Assembly (NCBI RefSeq): GCF_042675915.1
Contig: NZ_JBHTKL010000006.1
Location: 124,001 to 188,000, forward strand
From: Thalassobacillus_A hwangdonensis
Lineage (GTDB): Bacteria > Bacillota > Bacilli > Bacillales > Halobacillaceae
Reading direction: 5' to 3'
DNA length: 64,000 nt
Numbering within the stretch: position 1 is the stretch's first letter; each line of letters opens with the position of its first letter. Positions 49,695 through 59,067 of the stretch are shown here, one piece after another. Below the pieces are notes generated by a model. That model was not told the origin of the DNA and did not search any database. It saw only the letters and a list, made by a program, of their open reading frames with translations. Position numbers and translations under genes: made by a program.

Positions 49695-51626
49695 TTGAGT
49701 ACTGAAGCACGAGCAATTAGTAGTAATCGTTCAAGTTCATCCAATTTAAAGGAAATGAAACTGATGGCTTTCATGAAGGTTCACGGGGAACTGGTCGCTG
49801 CCATCCTCAGTGGGGTTCTGATCCTCACCGCCTGGATCGGTGAAAATCAACTGTCGGGTACCGCTTATGTCATCCTTCATTTACTCGCATTTGTCATTGG
49901 TGGTTTCGCGAAGGCGAAAGAAGGTATCGAGGAAACGATTGCTGATAAAGAATTGAATGTCGAGATGCTGATGATTTTTGCAGCCGTCGGTTCAGCAATT
50001 ATTGGTTATTGGACAGAAGGCGCGATACTTATCTTCATCTTCGCACTGAGCGGTGCACTCGAGACATATACGATGAATAAAAGCCAGCGGGAAATTTCCT
50101 CCCTGATGGATTTGCAGCCGGAAGAAGCGTTGCTGATATCAGATGGTACAGAACAATTGGTTGCCGTCAGCGAACTCTCCATCGGTGACAGAATTCTTGT
50201 AAAAGCAGGCGAACGGGTGCCTGCAGATGGAAAAGTCGTCAAAGGCATGACGACGATCGATGAAAGTGCCATCACAGGGGAGTCTGTGCCAGTTACGAAA
50301 AATGAAAATAACGAAGTATTTGCAGGTACGGTGAACATCAACGGAAGCATTACAGTAGAAATCACTAAGCCAACCAATGAAACACTGTTCCAGAAAATCA
50401 TCCAGCTTGTTCAATCCGCACAAAGTGAAAAATCCCCCTCCCAGCTGTTCATTGAACGGTTTGAAGGCACGTATGTAAAAGTCATTTTGCTTGCCGTAGG
50501 GGTGATGATGTTTCTTCCCCATTTCCTGTTCGGCTGGAGCTGGACGGACACGATCTACCGGGCAATGATCCTGTTAGTTGTTGCATCCCCTTGTGCGTTA
50601 GTAGCATCGATCATGCCGGCCACTCTTTCCGCTATCTCTAATGGAGCAAGGAACGGAGTGCTTTTCAAAGGTGGGGTACACTTGGAAAACCTCTCCCACC
50701 TTCAGGCGATTGCATTCGATAAAACTGGAACGTTGACGAAAGGAAAACCTGAAGTAACAGATGTCCACCTACGTGAAGAAGCGGATGAAGCTGCCGTTCT
50801 GTCAGCTGTTCATGCGATCGAACGTGAGTCCAATCATCCACTAGCCCAAGCGATCGTACAGCATTCAGTCGGAGTCTCCGGTTTTGAGAAACTTGCAGCG
50901 GACAATGTCCAGGACATCGCCGGAAACGGCGTAACCGCTGAAGTACTAGGTATGAAATGGAAAATCGGTAAAGCTGGATTTGTAGGAGAAGAAGATGCAG
51001 CGGCATTCAATGATGGCATTGCAGAACGCCTTGCCGAACAAGGGAAAACCGTCGTATTCGCCGCTGATGAACACGGTATAGCCGGTCTGATCGCCTTGAA
51101 AGACACGGTTCGGGAAGAAGCAAAGCAGGCGATCCAAGTATTGAAATCCAATGGCATTTATACAGTCATGCTGACGGGTGACAATGAAACCACCGCAAAA
51201 GCCATTGCTGAAGAAGCCGGAATCGATAATTATGTAGCAGAGTGCCTACCGGAAGAAAAGGTCGAACAGATGAAAAAATTGAAAGCCTCCTTCGACAACG
51301 TCGGGATGGTCGGAGATGGAATCAACGATGCTCCCGCACTTGCAACTGCTAATGTAGGGATTGCCATGGGTGAAGGTACAGACGTGGCACTCGAGACAGC
51401 AGATGTTGTACTGATGAAAAATGATCTCCCTAAGATTGCAAATGCGATCAAGCTTTCTCAACGGATGAATAAAATCGTCAAGCAGAATGTCGTCTTCTCG
51501 ATCAGCGTAATCATGCTTTTGATCATTTCAAACTTCCTGCAGGTACTTGATCTGCCTTTAGGCGTCATCGGACACGAAGGAAGCACAATTCTCGTCATCC
51601 TGAATGGATTGCGGTTATTGAAATAA
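49695..51626 (+). CDS. Heavy-metal P-type ATPase, ZosA-like
   Basis: A 643-residue P1B ATPase without an N-terminal metal-binding domain. The TGES actuator motif is at about 195-198, the membrane metal motif SPC at 298-300, DKTGT with D342, MLTGDNETT and MVGDGINDAPAL in the P-domain, and the final helix HEGSTILVILNGLRLL. The SPC plus HEGS combination is seen in zinc/cobalt/cadmium types such as B. subtilis ZosA. TTG at 49695 is 9 nt after GGGAG; TTG at 49686 touches it. Direction of transport cannot be read from sequence. Confidence 0.9.
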   Translation: MSTEARAISSNRSSSSNLKEMKLMAFMKVHGELVAAILSGVLILTAWIGENQLSGTAYVILHLLAFVIGGFAKAKEGIEETIADKELNVEMLMIFAAVGSAIIGYWTEGAILIFIFALSGALETYTMNKSQREISSLMDLQPEEALLISDGTEQLVAVSELSIGDRILVKAGERVPADGKVVKGMTTIDESAITGESVPVTKNENNEVFAGTVNINGSITVEITKPTNETLFQKIIQLVQSAQSEKSPSQLFIERFEGTYVKVILLAVGVMMFLPHFLFGWSWTDTIYRAMILLVVASPCALVASIMPATLSAISNGARNGVLFKGGVHLENLSHLQAIAFDKTGTLTKGKPEVTDVHLREEADEAAVLSAVHAIERESNHPLAQAIVQHSVGVSGFEKLAADNVQDIAGNGVTAEVLGMKWKIGKAGFVGEEDAAAFNDGIAERLAEQGKTVVFAADEHGIAGLIALKDTVREEAKQAIQVLKSNGIYTVMLTGDNETTAKAIAEEAGIDNYVAECLPEEKVEQMKKLKASFDNVGMVGDGINDAPALATANVGIAMGEGTDVALETADVVLMKNDLPKIANAIKLSQRMNKIVKQNVVFSISVIMLLIISNFLQVLDLPLGVIGHEGSTILVILNGLRLLK

Positions 51627-51633
51627 ATTAACT

Positions 51634-51668
51634 ACAGCGCACCATTTGTTGGTGCGCTGTTTTTTAAT
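51634..51668 (+). terminator. Terminator after the P-type ATPase
   Basis: The 11-bp stem ACAGCGCACCA/TGGTGCGCTGT is followed by T6. Confidence 0.92.
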
Positions 51669-51675
51669 TCTAAAA

Positions 51676-51702
51676 TAAAGACCGGCACCACGGTGCCAGC
51701 CT
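51676..51702 (-). terminator. Hairpin after the 36-aa gene
   Basis: The compact stem GGCACC/GGTGCC, with further pairs, is followed by TCTTTATTTT on the minus strand. Confidence 0.6.
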
Positions 51703-51710
51703 TTTCTCAA

Positions 51711-51821
51711 TTAATGAAAATCGTTCTGTTTGTTCGCAGAACTGCTTGTCTTATGCTTTGGAGCATCTGTCTTCTGCTTCTTATTGTTCTTATTATTGTG
51801 ATTACGTTTATTATTACTCAT
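51711..51821 (-). CDS. Small Asn/Lys/Ser-rich protein (36 aa)
   Basis: ATG at 51821 is 7 nt after TAGGAGGG. The 36-residue product (MSNNKRNHNNKNNKKQKTD..., ending SANKQNDFH) is very hydrophilic with no predicted fold. A longer frame to 51896 has no ribosome binding site. The composition recalls minor small acid-soluble spore proteins, but it matches none I know. It follows the yfkH-like gene by 77 bp. Confidence 0.6.
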   Translation of the reverse strand: MSNNKRNHNNKNNKKQKTDAPKHKTSSSANKQNDFH

Positions 51822-51898
51822 GAGGTTCCCTCCTAAAGTGGAATCCTCTTTAGTTTTCCGCACAACCGCCACGATAATCGCGCCATTATTCGCCAACC

Positions 51899-52732
51899 TC
51901 AGCTATATATGGCAATCCTTCTTCGCCGGATCATCGCATTGATTTCACCGCCAACAATTATGATGATTCCAGAAAAATAAAACCAGATCATCAATACAAT
52001 GACACCACCAAGACTGCCGTACATCGCTGAAAAGTTGCCCATACTCGACACATAGTAAGAGAACAACAGCGAAGCCAGCTGCCATCCAACAGTTGCAAAG
52101 ACTGCACCATAGACAGTTTCGCGGAACTTCAATCGTTTATTGGGTGCGAGCACATATAGAAACGTCAGCACGACGAAAAAGATAATCGACGATATGATCC
52201 ATCTTAATGCATTCCACGCTTCTATGAACCCATCGCTGAAGCCGATAAACGAAAATAAATAGACACCAATCGCCTTTCCAAACACGGGAAGCAGGAAAGC
52301 TACCCCAATGATTACGACCATTGCAATCGTCAGAATGATGGCAATGATCCTTCCGACAACAAAGGACCTGCTCTCTTCCACATCGTAGGCTCGATTGAAT
52401 GCACGCATGATCGCATTGACCCCATTGGAGGCAGACCAGAGCGTTCCAATCAGACCTATGGAAAGGAGCCCTCCATTTCGGCTGTTCACAAGCTCCGTCA
52501 CATTTTCCTGGATGAGTGTGTACGATTCACTCGGTGCGTAGGTTGAAATGAAGATCAATAATTGATCGGTCGAGATTTTCATATACCCTAACAACGTTAC
52601 AAGGAAAATCATGAAGGGGAATAGGGACAATAAGAAAAAATAGGCAAGCTGGGCTGCCATGCCTGCCACATCATCTTCCCCAAATCGGGCCATAAATTCT
52701 TTGCCGAAACTCATATGTCTCCATTCGCCCAT
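51899..52732 (-). CDS. yfkH: YihY/RNase BN-like membrane protein (YfkH)
   Basis: A 277-residue protein with six helices. Typical YihY-family blocks are AAQLAYFFLLSLFPFMIFLV, GLIGTLWSASNGVNAIMRAFNRAYDVEE and YGSLGGVIVLMIWFYFSGIIIIVGGEINA. ATG at 52732 follows GGAGGGG. Despite the old ribonuclease BN label this family are membrane proteins of unknown role. It is the last gene of a yfkJ-ytxH-yfkH set arranged as in B. subtilis. Confidence 0.88.
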   Translation of the reverse strand: MGEWRHMSFGKEFMARFGEDDVAGMAAQLAYFFLLSLFPFMIFLVTLLGYMKISTDQLLIFISTYAPSESYTLIQENVTELVNSRNGGLLSIGLIGTLWSASNGVNAIMRAFNRAYDVEESRSFVVGRIIAIILTIAMVVIIGVAFLLPVFGKAIGVYLFSFIGFSDGFIEAWNALRWIISSIIFFVVLTFLYVLAPNKRLKFRETVYGAVFATVGWQLASLLFSYYVSSMGNFSAMYGSLGGVIVLMIWFYFSGIIIIVGGEINAMIRRRRIAIYS

Positions 52733-52751
52733 ATTACCCCTCCGTTACTTG

Positions 52752-53075
52752 TTACGAAGCATCCTGCTGCACGCTTTTGTAATCATCGTCTGCTACTTGA
52801 TCGATTTCACTTACTTTTTCAAGAATGTCTTCAAGCTTTTCCAATGCTTCTAATATATCCTGGGCGCCTTCCGCTAATCGCGAACCAAACTGCTCATACT
52901 GCAGTCGGAATGCTCGCACCGCTTCTGATGGGTGCTGGGTGAAGTTCCTGGCAGATCCTCCCGCCCGCTTAGCACCACTTACTACATGGTTACGTGTCCC
53001 CTGATCAAGTAATGCAAAGACTCCACCGACAGCCGCTCCAATCAACATGCTTTTCCATAGTTTATGCTCGGACAT
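52752..53075 (-). CDS. YtxH-like protein with coiled-coil tail
   Basis: A 107-residue protein with a short glycine/alanine-rich hydrophobic segment (SMLIGAAVGGVFALLDQ, residues 9-25) followed by an amphipathic, acidic coiled coil (EALEKLEDILEKVSEIDQ). It corresponds in position to yfkI of the B. subtilis yfkJIH operon. It lies 16 bp after yfkJ and 19 bp before yfkH. Function unknown. Confidence 0.72.
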   Translation of the reverse strand: MSEHKLWKSMLIGAAVGGVFALLDQGTRNHVVSGAKRAGGSARNFTQHPSEAVRAFRLQYEQFGSRLAEGAQDILEALEKLEDILEKVSEIDQVADDDYKSVQQDAS

Positions 53076-53091
53076 GAATAAATTCCTCCTT

Positions 53092-53562
53092 TTAAAGATT
53101 TTGCTCTTTTTTTATTTTCTGCAACAATCGCTTAGACCCTTCTGAAACAAGCTCGAAAACATAATCAAAATTATTGGTGAAGTACGGATCGGGGACATCC
53201 TTTTCCTTTGAATCATCCACAAGATCAAGCAGGCGCAGGACCTGGCTGACATCATCATTACGGATGGCATGCAGATCACTTATATTCTTTTCATCCATCG
53301 CAACTAAGTAATCAAACTCATCCCAGTCCTTTTCCTCCACTTGTCTTGCACTCATGTTTTCAAAAGGAATTCCGTTCTGTGACAATATTTTTTGTGTCCC
53401 TTCGTGCGGAGGGTCACCGATATGCCAATGACCGATCCCAGCGGAGTCAACGTTGATTTCTTTTTCTAATCCTTCTCTTTCAACAAGGTTTCGGAAAATC
53501 CCTTCCGCCATCGGTGAACGACAGATGTTTCCCAGACAGACAAATAACACCTTAATCATATC
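53092..53562 (-). CDS. yfkJ: Low-molecular-weight protein tyrosine phosphatase
   Basis: A 156-residue phosphatase. The P-loop CLGNICRS has nucleophile C8 and R14; the general-acid aspartate is in VPDPYFTNNFDYVFEL (near residue 126). ATG at 53562 has GGGGGAG upstream. B. subtilis YfkJ is the close functional counterpart, a stress-related tyrosine phosphatase. First gene of the three-gene operon. Confidence 0.93.
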   Translation of the reverse strand, partial: DMIKVLFVCLGNICRSPMAEGIFRNLVEREGLEKEINVDSAGIGHWHIGDPPHEGTQKILSQNGIPFENMSARQVEEKDWDEFDYLVAMDEKNISDLHAIRNDDVSQVLRLLDLVDDSKEKDVPDPYFTNNFDYVFELVSEGSKRLLQKIKKEQNL

Positions 53563-53761
53563 TCTCCCCCATTCCACAAACTTTTCTTCATCTTTTCAAA
53601 TTCCATTATACGGTATTTCTCTATACGTAATGAATTCCCTTTCCTGACGGCAATAAACCGGACAAGGTAAGAATGAATTCAGGAAACTGCTTGACATTCT
53701 TCATAAATTTTCGGAATATTTTATATATATACAAATTTTATAGGACAGGGGGAAATTGAAT

Positions 53762-55120
53762 ATGCAAGAGGTATTGAATCAGATTTCCGGTATTGTATGG
53801 GGACCTTTTCTATTGATCCTTCTAGTGGGTACCGGTGTCTATCTCACGCTTCGATTGGGATTTCTTCAATTTCGATCGCTGGGTTATGCATTGAAGCTTG
53901 CGTTCAGCCCAGGCAAACAGGACAAGAAATCCAAAGGGGATATTTCCCACTACCAGGCATTGACTACTGCAATGGCTGCGACAATCGGAACCGGTAACAT
54001 CGCCGGGGTTGCTACGGCGGTCGTTCTTGGTGGTCCTGGGGCAGTATTCTGGATGTGGATCACTGCAGTATTTGGAATGGCGACGAAATATGCCGAGGCG
54101 ATCCTTGCCGTCAAATACAGGACCACAGACAAAAACGGACAGATCTCCGGTGGTCCGATGTATTACTTAGAACGTGGATTGAAACAGAAATGGCTCGCAA
54201 TCCTATTCGCCCTTTTTGGTGCCATTGCAGCATTCGGAATCGGAAACATGGTGCAATCCAACTCCGTATCCGACGCACTCGTTCAGACATTCTCGATTCC
54301 TACATGGGTGACTGGAGTAGTGCTTACTGCGCTCGCAGCGCTAGTGTTACTTGGCGGAATCAAGAGTATTGGTAAAGTGACTTCATTCTTTGTTCCGATT
54401 ATGGCTTTATTTTATGTAATTGGTGCACTTATTATCATCTTCATGAACTTGGAATTAGTACCAGGAGCATTTGCGACGATCTTTACCGATGCATTTACTG
54501 GAAGCGCGATTGGTGGGGGACTTTTAGGTACGGCAATCCGTTATGGTGTCGCTCGTGGAGTGTTCTCGAATGAGGCAGGACTAGGTTCTGCACCGATCGC
54601 AGCAGCTGCAGCGAAAACGGATTACCCTGGTCGTCAGGCGCTTGTCTCCATGACACAGGTGCTGATCGATACACTAATCGTCTGTACAATGACTGGATTG
54701 ACAATCGTCATGGCGAACCAGTACGGTGGCGGTCTTGATGGTGCCGATTTGACATCTGCATCGTTCGAAGTCTTCCTGGGTAGTGCAGGTGGATACATCG
54801 TAGCAATCGGCCTTGTCTTCTTCGCTTTCTCAACGATTGTCGGCTGGTCTTATTACGGAGAAAAGTGTTTCGGTTACCTGACGAATGATAGAGGCTTGGG
54901 AATCTACAAAATTCTATTTGTTGGCTTCGTCTTCGTCGGAGCAATCGTCCAACTTGATCTTGTCTGGACATTTGCTGATATTATGAACGGCCTAATGGCG
55001 TTCCCAAACTTGATTGGACTTCTCTTCCTATCCGGAGTAGTAGCATCGGAAACGAAGAAGTTCCTTGCTGTAGCGAAAAAGGAAAAGCAGGCAGAACGCG
55101 AAGCAAAATACTCATCTTAA
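53762..55120 (+). CDS. alsT: Alanine/glycine:cation symporter, AGCS family
   Basis: A 452-residue sodium-coupled amino-acid carrier. The family pattern is in TAMAATIGTGNIAGVATAVVLGGPGAVFWMW, GGPMYYLERGL and the long GVARGVFSNEAGLGSAPIAAAAAKTDYP. About 11 helices. ATG at 53762 is 9 nt after GGGGG. It corresponds to AlsT-type carriers for alanine, glycine or glutamine. A TTGACA lies at 53691 but the -10 is unclear. Confidence 0.92.
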   Translation: MQEVLNQISGIVWGPFLLILLVGTGVYLTLRLGFLQFRSLGYALKLAFSPGKQDKKSKGDISHYQALTTAMAATIGTGNIAGVATAVVLGGPGAVFWMWITAVFGMATKYAEAILAVKYRTTDKNGQISGGPMYYLERGLKQKWLAILFALFGAIAAFGIGNMVQSNSVSDALVQTFSIPTWVTGVVLTALAALVLLGGIKSIGKVTSFFVPIMALFYVIGALIIIFMNLELVPGAFATIFTDAFTGSAIGGGLLGTAIRYGVARGVFSNEAGLGSAPIAAAAAKTDYPGRQALVSMTQVLIDTLIVCTMTGLTIVMANQYGGGLDGADLTSASFEVFLGSAGGYIVAIGLVFFAFSTIVGWSYYGEKCFGYLTNDRGLGIYKILFVGFVFVGAIVQLDLVWTFADIMNGLMAFPNLIGLLFLSGVVASETKKFLAVAKKEKQAEREAKYSS

Positions 55121-55124
55121 TACA

Positions 55125-55160
55125 CAAAAAATCTCGGAAGCAGATACTTCCGAGATTTTT
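55125..55160. terminator. Bidirectional terminator
   Basis: The 14-bp stem AAAAATCTCGGAAG/CTTCCGAGATTTTT lies between the convergent alsT and GGDEF/EAL genes. Confidence 0.92.
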
Positions 55161-57385
55161 TATTTTTCCAGTTTCGGACTGGGTACTGAAGCGGGAGCAC
55201 TTACCTCATATCTCCGCTTCGGCATCAGCATTTTTTCGAACTCATGTGGCGGTAGTGGCCTGCTGTAATGGTATCCTTGATAAAGGTCACAGCCGATTTC
55301 TTCGAGAAATTCGAGAATAGACGCTGTTTCCACTCCTTCAGCGACTACTTCCATCTGGAACGTATGACCGAGCTGAATCATCGCTTTTACGATTTCTGCA
55401 TCACTCGGGTCTGTTTCGACGTCTTTGATGAAGCTTTGATCGATTTTAAGGAAATTGATCGGAAACTTCCGTAAATATCCCAATGACGAATACCCTGTCC
55501 CAAAGTCGTCGATCGACAATGAAATGCCCATCGCTTTCAACTCCTGCATCGTTTTGATGCATTCTTCGGTATTCTGCATGATACTGTTTTCCGTTATTTC
55601 AATCTCCAAATGTTGCGGAGGCATACCTGTCTCCTCAAGGATCCTTTTCACCCTTGCAGAAAAGTCATGGCGCTGCAGCTCTACTGCTGACACATTGACC
55701 GCAACCCTTTCCGGCGCATAACCAAGCGACATCCATTCCTCATTCTGACGACAGGCTTCTTTTAATACCCATTCTCCAACTTGCACGATCAAGCCTGTTT
55801 CCTCAGCTAGAGGGATAAACTTATTAGGTGGGATGAACCCCTTTTCGTAATGGTGCCACCTGACCAATGCTTCCATTCCGCTTATTTGCCCGCTGATGAT
55901 ATCCACTTTAGGCTGGTAATACAATTCGAGCTCATTCTTGCTGATTGCTTCCCTGAGATCCCCTTCAAGAGAAACAAGGTCATTGTAGTACTCATTCATC
56001 TGGTCAGTATAGAATAACAGCCCATGACGGCCGTTCATTTTACAATAGTGCATTGCAATATCCGCATTGCCGATCAGCTTCTCCGGGGTGTCTCCCCCTT
56101 CCGGGTACTGAGCGACACCGATGCTTGCCGAGATGAAAAATTCTTTCCCCATCAGCATGATCGGCTGACCGATACTATGTAACATGTCGTTTCCAAGTTC
56201 ACGGATTTCCTCCACCGTCAGCGTATGATTCATGACAATCATGAACTCATCTCCGCCAATCCGGTAGATTTCCCCATAATAACCGATGACTTCCGATAGA
56301 CGTTCTGCCATAGTTTGCAGCACTTGATCGCCAGCCTTATGTCCAAGCGCATCATTAATGTACTTGAACCGATCCAGGTCACAGAACATGACAGTAACCT
56401 GACCTTGAGTATGATTCACTTGCTTCAATGCGCGCTCCAGATCAAGCTGAAGCTTCCTCCGATTCGGTAAATCCGTCAGTGCATCGTGATAAGCCATGTG
56501 CCTCACCCGCAGTTCCGCTTCCTCATGGACAGTGATATCCACCGAAGAGCCGATCACTTCAATCATTTCTCCTTGTTCCATGATTGGCGAAAGCGTCGTG
56601 TAAATATGTTTACCATTGTACTTATGTTTATAATTAATCTCCTGATTGTTGAAGGCTCGTTCGTACTTATCTTTCAGGAAAGCTACTTTTTCAGGAGCGA
56701 AGATCTCTTTCAGCTTCCTGCCTTGTACTTTCTCGGTTGTCAGTCCAAGCTCATGTGCCAGTTTCCCTTCAAAAAGTGTAAAGTAATATTCCCCTTCCTG
56801 ATCGACTTCGACCTTGAAGATCAGGTTCACCATCGCATTGACGGTTCTCCTGAAGTCATTTTTCATTGCGTCGATCAATTGACCTTCCATCCGTTTGCTC
56901 TCTGTAATGTCGGTCCGGAAAGCGATGAAGGAATGCGGCTTGTCACTCTCATCCAAAAGCGGGACGATGGTTGTTTTCAACCAGAAGGTTTCCCCATGCT
57001 TATTGCGGTTGCAAACATCCCCATACCAGACCTTCCCAGACAGGATGGTCTCCCACATTTCCTGAAAAAAAGCTTCTTCATGGTGAGCTGACTTCAACAT
57101 CCGGTGATTCCTGCCGATCAGTTCTGACCGCTCATAATTGGACAGGGTGCAAAAGTGATTGTCAACATAAGTAATCACACCATTTTTATCCGTTACCGTG
57201 ATGGTCGTCGATTGATCCAGCGCATACTTCAAATCATGATAGGTTGAAATATATGTATGGATGAGTTTTTTCAGTTCTTCAATTTTCAATTGAGTTGCTT
57301 GGTTGTTTGCTTCATCTTCGAGGGAGTGAATCAAAGAAGAGATTTTCTCTCGATCAAATACCGTATCCAGATTCAAGATAGTCAT
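55160..57385 (-). CDS. Cyclic-di-GMP enzyme with PAS, GGDEF and EAL domains
   Basis: A 741-residue cytoplasmic protein. Order: PAS/PAC (about 60-170, ITVTDKNGVITYVDNHFCTL and AFRTDITESKRM), a second PAS-like region (about 175-290), GGDEF with an intact active site (YRIGGDEFMIVM), and EAL with EALVRW, the metal-binding ENSIMQNTEE and DDFGTGYSSL. Both catalytic motifs look complete, so synthesis and degradation are possible. ATG at 57385 follows AAAGGTGG; the ATG at 57406 has no site. The signal is sensed by the PAS domains. Confidence 0.93.
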   Translation of the reverse strand: MTILNLDTVFDREKISSLIHSLEDEANNQATQLKIEELKKLIHTYISTYHDLKYALDQSTTITVTDKNGVITYVDNHFCTLSNYERSELIGRNHRMLKSAHHEEAFFQEMWETILSGKVWYGDVCNRNKHGETFWLKTTIVPLLDESDKPHSFIAFRTDITESKRMEGQLIDAMKNDFRRTVNAMVNLIFKVEVDQEGEYYFTLFEGKLAHELGLTTEKVQGRKLKEIFAPEKVAFLKDKYERAFNNQEINYKHKYNGKHIYTTLSPIMEQGEMIEVIGSSVDITVHEEAELRVRHMAYHDALTDLPNRRKLQLDLERALKQVNHTQGQVTVMFCDLDRFKYINDALGHKAGDQVLQTMAERLSEVIGYYGEIYRIGGDEFMIVMNHTLTVEEIRELGNDMLHSIGQPIMLMGKEFFISASIGVAQYPEGGDTPEKLIGNADIAMHYCKMNGRHGLLFYTDQMNEYYNDLVSLEGDLREAISKNELELYYQPKVDIISGQISGMEALVRWHHYEKGFIPPNKFIPLAEETGLIVQVGEWVLKEACRQNEEWMSLGYAPERVAVNVSAVELQRHDFSARVKRILEETGMPPQHLEIEITENSIMQNTEECIKTMQELKAMGISLSIDDFGTGYSSLGYLRKFPINFLKIDQSFIKDVETDPSDAEIVKAMIQLGHTFQMEVVAEGVETASILEFLEEIGCDLYQGYHYSRPLPPHEFEKMLMPKRRYEVSAPASVPSPKLEK

Positions 57386-57458
57386 AGACTCCACCTTTGT
57401 ATGCATGATTTTACATTTATCGACAACCTTTCCATTATTATACCCGAAATGTCACATG

Positions 57459-57492
57459 AAAAAAAGACTATCCCATGGGAAAGATAGTCTTT
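57459..57492 (-). terminator. Terminator of the ECF sigma operon
   Basis: On the minus strand the stem AAAGACTATC/GATAGTCTTT is followed by T6. It ends the sigma/anti-sigma/membrane operon. Confidence 0.82.
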
Positions 57493-57521
57493 TCAAAAAC
57501 GAATTCAAGGTGCCTTTATGC

Positions 57522-58649
57522 CTAGTTCATTCTATAATCCTGACTGGTGGTCCCGGATTTTTTCCTGGAAGAAATCATCAGCTTCAGTCCAAGGCCGATC
57601 ATAACCAGACTCACAACACCAATTTGCAAATACCGTTCATAGTAAAAGCCGATTTCGGCCGGGAAGTAATATTGCAACTGATTTGCGAATAAAGGCAGAA
57701 TCAATTCTCCCAATAAGTAATATGCCCCGAAGAAAAACAGTCCAATACCGATCCATCCTCTATGGTTGAACAGATGCTTCACGACAGGTATATCTTCAGC
57801 TGTCCCCTCATTAACACGGCTCACCTGTTGAAGTGCATCAAAGAAGCTGAAAAACCAGATGACAGGAATCAGGAAAAGGAAAAGCGAAAGGCGAAGCACA
57901 TCAAGAATATAGATCGACAATAGGAATCCGATCATCAGTTGCACCCCGCGCTTTTGCAGTCCAAGGTACAAGTGGCCAGCTCCTGGGAACATGGACAGGA
58001 TCGTTGCAATCATCGTATTCTTTTTGCCACTTTGTCGATGCATTTCAAAGTCATCCATGATTGTCCGGTCTTTGACTTCTTCCCCTTGCTCCATTCGGTT
58101 CAATGACTGGATGGCATCAAACAGACTGTAAATCCAAATGATTGGCAAAGCCAAAAGAAATACCAGAAAGCCTCCCTGGTTGGTGATGATCGACACAAAG
58201 AAAATCATCGTACCGATCCCGACGAACCCGGCAAGGAAAGTCAGGCCACGCTGGTTCAACCCCAGATGGAAATGTCCTACCCCCGGAATGAAAGATAACA
58301 AAATCGTGTAGAACCTTTCATGCTGTTGAGGGTTTGCAGGATTCGCCGTGTTGGACGTGTCTGGATTCGTTTGGCGTGCCGCCTGAACGCTTAGTATGTT
58401 CATTTCCATTAGCAGGGATATAATCATATCGAGTATGTTAATGCCCCAAATAAAAGCAGCAGCCATTAAAAGTAGATAACCTAATGGGTCGTTGTACGTC
58501 CCGAACTCCATAAGGATAAAAGCGCTTAGAAACAACGTTCCAAAGAATGCGAATGAGTAGAAAAGCCCTCTCAATTTTTTACCGAAATATAAATGTCCGA
58601 ACCCTGGTATGAACGCCAGGAAAAAAGCGATGATCGGTGATTTATTCAT
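57522..58649 (-). CDS. Membrane protein with three internal PG-GHxxLG-RG repeats
   Basis: A 375-residue protein made of three similar units of about 100 residues. Each starts with IPGFGHLYFGKKLRG (14-28), IPGVGHFHLGLNQRG (121-135) or FPGAGHLYLGLQKRG (221-235), and each carries two to three helices and a closing 'SLFDAIQ'/'SFFDALQ' piece. A last helix pair and a basic tail end the protein. The repeats suggest triplication of a two-helix unit. It overlaps the anti-sigma gene by 8 bp, so it belongs to the ECF operon and may be part of signal sensing or the output. Family not named with certainty. Confidence 0.75.
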   Translation of the reverse strand: MNKSPIIAFFLAFIPGFGHLYFGKKLRGLFYSFAFFGTLFLSAFILMEFGTYNDPLGYLLLMAAAFIWGINILDMIISLLMEMNILSVQAARQTNPDTSNTANPANPQQHERFYTILLSFIPGVGHFHLGLNQRGLTFLAGFVGIGTMIFFVSIITNQGGFLVFLLALPIIWIYSLFDAIQSLNRMEQGEEVKDRTIMDDFEMHRQSGKKNTMIATILSMFPGAGHLYLGLQKRGVQLMIGFLLSIYILDVLRLSLFLFLIPVIWFFSFFDALQQVSRVNEGTAEDIPVVKHLFNHRGWIGIGLFFFGAYYLLGELILPLFANQLQYYFPAEIGFYYERYLQIGVVSLVMIGLGLKLMISSRKKSGTTSQDYRMN

Positions 58650-59067
58650 TTTTGTCGTCCCCCTTTTTCATTCCATCCAGCAGCTCATTCGTCTGAGTCA
58701 TCATCTTCTCGGTAATGGATGGAGCTTGCTTGAATTCTTTTTGATCTGCAAATGAAACCATTTCATGAAACAGCCCTGAGACTGTCAGGATCAGCGTCAA
58801 ACCTGCTGCCGCTGAAAAATTGATCCACATCCGTTTTTTGCTGGATGCTGGTTGAGATGGAGCTACCTGATCTCCTATGACAGTCATTACTTCGTCTGTG
58901 AAAGACCCAGATAAGGTGATAGCCGGATCCCACTCCTCCATGGCGGTCAAATAGTCATGGAAGCAGGATTCACATTGTTCGAGATGGTGTTCCAATGCAA
59001 GCTTTTCTGATTCGTCCATAGTTTCCGATAGATAGGCAGACAGCTGTGTTTCTGTGAGATGCTTCAT
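58642..59067 (-). CDS. Anti-sigma factor with zinc-finger (zf-HC2) domain
   Basis: A 141-residue single-pass membrane protein. The N-terminal ZAS domain has the H-x3-C-x2-C core in EHHLEQCESCFHDYL (about 27-41); one helix follows (about 82-103), then an outside part. ATG at 59067 overlaps the sigma stop (TGATG). It should hold the ECF sigma factor at the membrane until a surface signal. Its release is presumably proteolytic. Confidence 0.88.
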   Translation of the reverse strand: MKHLTETQLSAYLSETMDESEKLALEHHLEQCESCFHDYLTAMEEWDPAITLSGSFTDEVMTVIGDQVAPSQPASSKKRMWINFSAAAGLTLILTVSGLFHEMVSFADQKEFKQAPSITEKMMTQTNELLDGMKKGDDKNE